Positions 58,881-64,000 of a DNA stretch of 64,000 bases are shown here, piece after piece (position 1 is the stretch's first letter; every line of letters starts with the position of its first letter). The stretch is from Vicia villosa. Its lineage: Eukaryota > Streptophyta > Magnoliopsida > Fabales > Fabaceae. The notes under the pieces are model-generated. The model saw only the letters and a list, made by a program, of their open reading frames with translations, was not told the origin of the DNA and did not search any database. The position numbers and the translations under genes were made by a program. The stretch is taken from NCBI RefSeq assembly GCF_029867415.1, contig NC_081183.1:144890798-144954797 (forward strand), given 5' to 3'.

Positions 58881-60130
58881 TGTCGCGCGCTAGCAAAAAA
58901 TGAACAACAGAGTCGCCACTAACATATCTATCCTAAAAGGAAAGGAACGTCACCAAACCTAAAACGAATAAGAACAAGGTCTTACGACCAAAGGTAGGGT
59001 ACGGAAGTCGGTTACGCGAGGGGAAGGTACTAGCACCCCTCACGCACATCGTACTCAATGGTATCCACCTATGTTTGTTGCTATCTAAAGGGTGTGTTAA
59101 CTATAAATCTAAAGCTTAATTCAAAGGGAGTACATGCATAAGAAAGAACAGGAAATACGGGGAAAATAAGGTTTATAAATAGTTGTGATCGCTTAGGCCC
59201 CGCGACCTAATGCCTACGTATCCTTTTCAAGAATCAGAGCGTCGTAGTTCGGTTCACATGTTTTAGTTTGTATGTGTTTTTTAGTAGACGACGTTACATT
59301 CACATTCTAGCATTAGGATAGCAGCTCGTTGAGTGGAGTCTTATGCGTTAACTGTCTGCGATCGAAAGGAAGCAACATATTCGATTAAGAGAAAGAATGC
59401 CCTGAATGCAAGAGAGAGAAGAGAATTATTTGTCGAGCATTTTAAGTACCTCCCTTAAACAAGTGAGGTTTGAGCTACTCTTGTTGGTGTTTTTTATGGT
59501 TGGGAATTTCAACTCAAGTGATTCCCTTAAACAAGAGATACGAGAGCTTCCATTCCCTTTTTTATTGTTCTGACCTTTATTAAGTATTTTTTAAGGTGTT
59601 TTCTTTATATTTTTTCAAGAGAATTAAATTCAAATATTAGTTAAGCGTTTTAATGTTGAAAAGAAAAAGGAATGAGAAACTAGCCTAATTGTCGTGATTT
59701 CTACCTAAAGTAAGGGTTTTAAGGGAAATGATTGCTAGCCTAGTGCATGTGAAGATTATGAGTCATAAGATCTAAAGGAATATACAAATTAAAGTCACAA
59801 TTAGAAGTCAACAACTAACTAACATGATCATATAAGATAGTACAAAAGCATGGAATAAAATGATCCAAAACATGGTACAAAAATTGATTAAAAAAAGACT
59901 ATTATTTTTGTAAGATTTTATGTGAGAAATTGAATTCTAAATCAAGAAAAAACTAAGATGATTAGCCTAAAACTAATATTTTTTATTCTATGTTTTTATG
60001 TCAAAAAGTTTTATAGTCTAAAAGAAAATTAGCAATTTTATTACATAAAGAGTGTGGGAAAAATCTAAGTAAAAAGACTTAAAATTCTAGTAATTTTATG
60101 TAACTCAGGGGTGAAAATTGAGTTATGGGG
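58881..60130 (-). mobile_element. Truncated LTR related to the nested element
   Basis: Begins TGTCGCGCGC, the reverse complement of an LTR end of the GTGCGACA type. AGAGTCGCCA follows, the reverse of the partial PBS motif. Blocks align in reverse with 8100-8939: the GGTACGGAAGTCGGTTACGC block, the CCCTTAAACAAG hairpins and GAAACTAGCC. It is strongly diverged, so old. The start of the LTR is not recognised; the right border is approximate. Confidence 0.75.
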
Positions 60131-61069
60131 CGTTTTAATAGTTGCAGGGGCTCTGTTTGGTTGTTTGAAGTTGTATGGATCTTGTCATCTTTTTTTAAGT
60201 ACTGTTTGGTCAACATTTGTGAGCTGCTATTTGTTGCTTAAGATTTTTGTATGTGTTTGAATTTGCTGCAGTAGGCATAGTGAAGGAATTCTGAAAGTGG
60301 GTTTGAATACAGTAAGTATTTTTGTGAACCATATGTTATGTTTGGCCTATGTATGCATAGTAAAATGTAGATTCTGGTATGTACTTGTATGAATCAGAAG
60401 GTATGTTATAGTTTTTGCTCCCTTATCATGGAATAAGATAGGTTAGTTTGGTTGAGCTGATGTGACGATTTTTGCAATTTATCTGTTCTGAGTTTTTTTA
60501 GTTGAATTTTCCTTTGCTTTCAGCTTTGTATTCTTCTCACTTTCGGTTAAATTCCTCTTTTTTCTGCACTGGTTTTACATCATCAATTTGTATATGTGCA
60601 GGGCTATTACAGTAGCTTTTGGGCATGGAGTTTTTTTTTAAATGAATGGTGAACAAAAGCTTTGAAGACTTGCCTAGAAACGTGAATGTTTTAAGGATAT
60701 ACTTAAGATAAATTTACAATATATACTCTGCACAGGATTTGTAATGTCAGAGATTTGTAATGGCAATGTTTTTTTTTCCTTTTTTGAATGTGTAGGATTT
60801 TGGACCTTAGGAATTGATTCAAGTGTAACGAATTGTAATGTATGAAGTGGCTTCTGAATGCAAGTGTTGACCTTTTGTTATTGTAACAGTGACTTTTGAA
60901 ATATGCCACTTGAATGTGATGCCTTATACCTCTTTGACTTTGTGTTCAAGAAATAAGGCACTCTATGTTTCCCATTTTGAATTTTGAATTCCCTTGAATG
61001 TATGGCATAGGTTCTCACACGAGGCTTGAATCCATGGCATATGGTAGATAAATCTTTAAGTATGGCAAC
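60131..61069. other. Unassigned sequence, no gene
   Basis: No credible frame and no clear match to the other elements. It may be the unrecognised, diverged remainder of the LTR at 58881, cut by the element that starts at 61070, but I cannot show it. Confidence 0.35.
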
Positions 61070-62477
61070 TGATAAGTGCCAAAATGTACTTATTTTGTGT
61101 ATGTAAATAGTGACACTTATCGATACTTTTGTTAATACCGTTTGAATAATTCCCCGTTTTATGTATAAATACGTATACTTTGTAAATAGTTGTATTTTCA
61201 TATACTTTTATACCATTTGATAGTTTTTCCTTTGTTTTTATAGGTATTCATGCTTATTGGAGCCTTGAGGAATAAAGTGTCAAAGGCACGGCTTCGATTT
61301 CGCAATTTTGGTGAAAGTCCGCTTAGCCACCGTCAAGCGGACTTCCATAGGATCAAAATAAGGATGACCAAAATCATCATTTTGGTTTCCATTCATTCAT
61401 TATTGGATAGAGCATTTAATAAGCTTTCCAACTCTTCGAACTGGGCGCAATTCGGAGTTACGGTTCTCGAGTTATGGCGAAAACAAAATCTGATTTTTAG
61501 CAGACTCCGCTAAGCGGGGGGGTCCGCTGAGCGGAGCTCCAGCGGAGCAAATCAGCGTCTGGATGCAATTTTGAGTCCGCTGAACGGAGGGGGTCCGCTA
61601 AGCGGACCTGCTAAGACAGTAACTCGTTAAAAGGAGCCAAAATCACATTTTTAGGTCATGGTTTGGGTATTTTTGAGTCCCAACACCATCAACTTCATTC
61701 TTAGATCAAAATTAGCTTAGAAAACAACTTTGGAGGTTGCATAAGGATGATCGGGGGTGGATTGAGCGTCGAACGGAGCTGACAAACCGGGAGATCTTCG
61801 GTTCATTTCTCTTCTTCTTTGTGTATTTCTCTTTGGTTGGGTTTGTTTGTATATTTACTTGAATCTTATGTATATTTACTGATTATTATGTTATATTTAA
61901 CTTGCTTTACGAATCTGTGTTGATGTTATCCTAGATTTTTGCTTTATGCTGGGGATTTGGGGTGCTTTAGAGATATACTTCTTGAATCTTTATCTAGGAT
62001 GATAATCTGTTGGTTTTGAACTCTAGAGATAGATTTAGAGCTAGCATTCACCGTTTGTATCTGTTCTTAATGCTTTTGTGTTTGAGCGACGCGCGAGAGA
62101 TCGCCGACACGAGAATACGGATGTTCTCGCGACTTCGCGTTAGAGATAACCTTAGTTGTGAGATGATCTCATTTGTGCTCCAGAGATGGACGCTTATGTG
62201 AGAGATACGTGATGACATAGATGAGTATCGTAGGTTGAGTATAACGGGTTGGTAAATGTATGTTTCTGAAGAGTGAATATATTTACATTCCTGATAAGTT
62301 ATTTCTCTTCTAAGAATGTGTTTATTCTTTTCTTGTCTATATCTTTGTTTACTTTTGCTCATTCAAACCCAAGCTCGAAACCGTAGAAACTGTTGAATGG
62401 CATCTCTCCATCTCTGAGGACGATAATTCCTGGATCAATATTTCCAAATCTTTTTTCGTTGCTTGCCCTATACTGCA
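61070..62477 (+). mobile_element. 5' LTR of an Athila-like Ty3/gypsy element
   Basis: Starts TGATAAGTGCCAAAATG and ends about 10 bases before a PBS, near CTATACTGCA. The exact end is uncertain by a few bases. It contains repeated palindromes of the TCCGCTAAGCGGA kind (61506-61606). The 3' LTR lies beyond the window, so the length of about 1.4 kb rests on the PBS position. Confidence 0.65.
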
Positions 62478-62487
62478 TTCAACAAAA

Positions 62488-62505
62488 TGGCGCCGTTGCC
62501 AGGGA
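62488..62505 (+). promoter_or_regulatory. Primer-binding site of the Athila-like element
   Basis: TGGCGCCGTTGCCAGGGA. It differs at one base from TGGCGCCGTTGCCGGGGA, the site common in Athila-group elements and described as complementary to tRNA-Asp. Confidence 0.75.
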
Positions 62506-64000
62506 TGGTTGTGATTGCATCGCAATAGTTTCGTGGTTTTGAGCTTTGTATATAACGTATATATTGTATAGTTTCACGTGTATATATTTACTTGTACATG
62601 TTTACTTGTTTATGTTCACCATATAGTTACTTTTATATGTTTGCATACAAGTATACTTTGTTGGTGAATGTTGGTGAAACACATTGAGATCGGAACAGTT
62701 CATTATTCAAAATCTTCACTTTTCAACTTGTGAATCCAACATTCACCAATTTTCTCTTTTTGTATGATAATAATTGTATTTGTTCCAAACTTGTACATAT
62801 GTGTTTGTTTGTGTATATAGTTGTATACTTTCATTTTTATGTTCGTTTAATTGTTGTATATATTTGTACCTGTAATGTTTGTTGAGTAGTTGGTTAGGAC
62901 ACTTTCTTAGGCTTGTGCGGTGAGACGTCACCATGGCATGATTGGAGGAAGCTAATTTCCAAACACCGAAACAATAAAAGGATCGAGCTAACGACGTAAA
63001 ACAAGTGCTTGTTGGGAGGCACCCCAACGGTTGTAAATGTTGTTTATATTTCTGTTTATGAGGTATTTAGGTGAAGTGGCGAGTGATTGAAACAGCTGGT
63101 GCAATTCTTATTTTTCTGAGTTCTGATGTGCCCGCTAAGCGAGCTCAGCTCCGCTAAGCGAGCATAGCATAATTTTGTTTTTCGCTCTGTACCAGTGGGG
63201 TTCCCATTCCACTTGGTTCACTCATTTTTCCCACTTTCACCAAGGCTAATTAATAGTAGATACTAGTTTTATTTTTCTAATTCTTGTATTGGTTGTTTGT
63301 ACTCAAATTTTATTCGGTAATTCGAAGATTTTTGAGGTGATTTTCCAAAGCTTGAGTGTTTCAACTTGCGGATGTATGGTAGGGTATTGTTTTTGAAGTT
63401 GTATCATTCAAGGTACTCATTTATCGCTTTCTATAGCATAACATGTTTAAGAAACTTTTCATTTGTACAATTACCATACCATTCATTCTTTTGCATTACT
63501 TGCTTGTTGATTGAATCACTTTAGTTCCCAAACCATAAATGTGAGGAAGCTTTCCATTGTTTACATATGCTGGAGGCCACAATCTTTGTTTTAACTAGAT
63601 TTTATTATGCTTAATCTTTTGTTTATGTTGATTTTGTGAAAGCATGAAAAGGATCAAGGAATTTTGTTTCATTTTGAGCACAACTACCAAAACCAAATAG
63701 TCAATTCACCTTGTGAGTGTGTGATCATTTGTTAACCCTTTTGAGCCTTTTTGTCAGTGTCCGTGTTGTTTTTGCTAAATGCTTATCTTTGAGTGTTTAG
63801 TTCTCATTTTTGCATGGATGATTGATTCTTTGTTTTCTTGAACCCTCAACCATGATTTTTGGTATGAATTTTTACCTTGCCTTAGAAAGTAGAGAGTATT
63901 CATATGATGGTGTAGTTGAATTCAAGTTGGGGAGAGAAATGGTTGCTACTTATTTGGTTGTTTCTATGAGGTTGAAAAGAAAGAAAAAAAAAGAAAAAAA
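62506..64000 (+). mobile_element. Leader of the Athila-like element, cut by the window end
   Basis: No coding frame yet. It holds GGGAGGCACCCCAACGG near 63015 and further CCGCTAAGCGAG palindromes at 63130-63165. It ends in a purine run (63970-64000), a position where gag might follow soon. Athila leaders are long, which fits. Confidence 0.6.

Noticed and set aside
61250..61513. 87-codon frame in the Athila-like LTR
   Set aside because: Within the LTR, no domain, and similar frames are expected by chance at this base composition.

Overview
The window is plant nuclear DNA made almost entirely of nested LTR retrotransposons. Its centrepiece is a Ty3/gypsy element of the Ogre (Tat) lineage. The diagnostic traits are an extra ORF upstream of gag, an intron between the protease and reverse transcriptase regions, a second (archaeal-type) RNase H before integrase, LTRs of about 4 kb, and a primer-binding site of the type Ogre papers assign to tRNA-Arg. 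Ogre elements at this density are typical of legumes of tribe Fabeae (pea, vetch, lentil, grass pea), so that is the most likely source. I see no intact host gene.

Layout. Positions 1-869 and 49009-50428 are the two halves of an old plus-strand LTR. The Ogre (870-49008, target duplication GTACC) landed inside it. The Ogre was then hit twice. A 15.1-kb non-autonomous relative (4667-19810, duplication CTACC) sits in its 5' LTR. A 13.2-kb antisense non-autonomous relative (26238-39450, duplication CATAT) sits inside its gag-pol intron. With both removed the Ogre is about 19.8 kb. Its parts are 5' LTR, PBS, leader, ORF1 (20686-22028, frameshifted), gag-pro (22336-26108, two in-frame stops), intron, RT-RNaseH-aRNaseH-integrase (39586-43056, one stop and one frameshift), 3' UTR with tandem repeats, polypurine tract and 3' LTR.

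The two non-autonomous elements carry no protease, RT, RNase H or integrase. Each keeps LTRs, the same PBS, a polypurine tract and one open reading frame. That frame encodes a short Gag-like protein: an N-terminal coiled coil plus a C-x2-H-x5-H-x4-C module present twice in one family (the second copy damaged) and three times in the other; the Ogre Gag has one. The antisense family also shares leader sequence and 3'-UTR repeat motifs with the Ogre. The simplest reading is that they are mobilised in trans by intact Ogres elsewhere in the genome, with their mini-Gag doing some RNA-binding job.

Right of the nest, 49009-50940 is the end of the old plus-strand LTR with its PBS and leader. It is joined to a diverged minus-strand LTR fragment (50941-52853). 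From about 53.8 to 58.9 kb there are broken, spliced-looking pieces of host genes: a VPS60/CHMP5-like exon, an unnamed fragment, a Ser-rich exon split by a hAT-type MITE, and a sulfite-exporter TauE/SafE-like pseudogene cut by another LTR fragment. A Harbinger-type MITE lies among them. The window ends in the 5' LTR, PBS and leader of an Athila-like Ty3/gypsy element (61070-64000).
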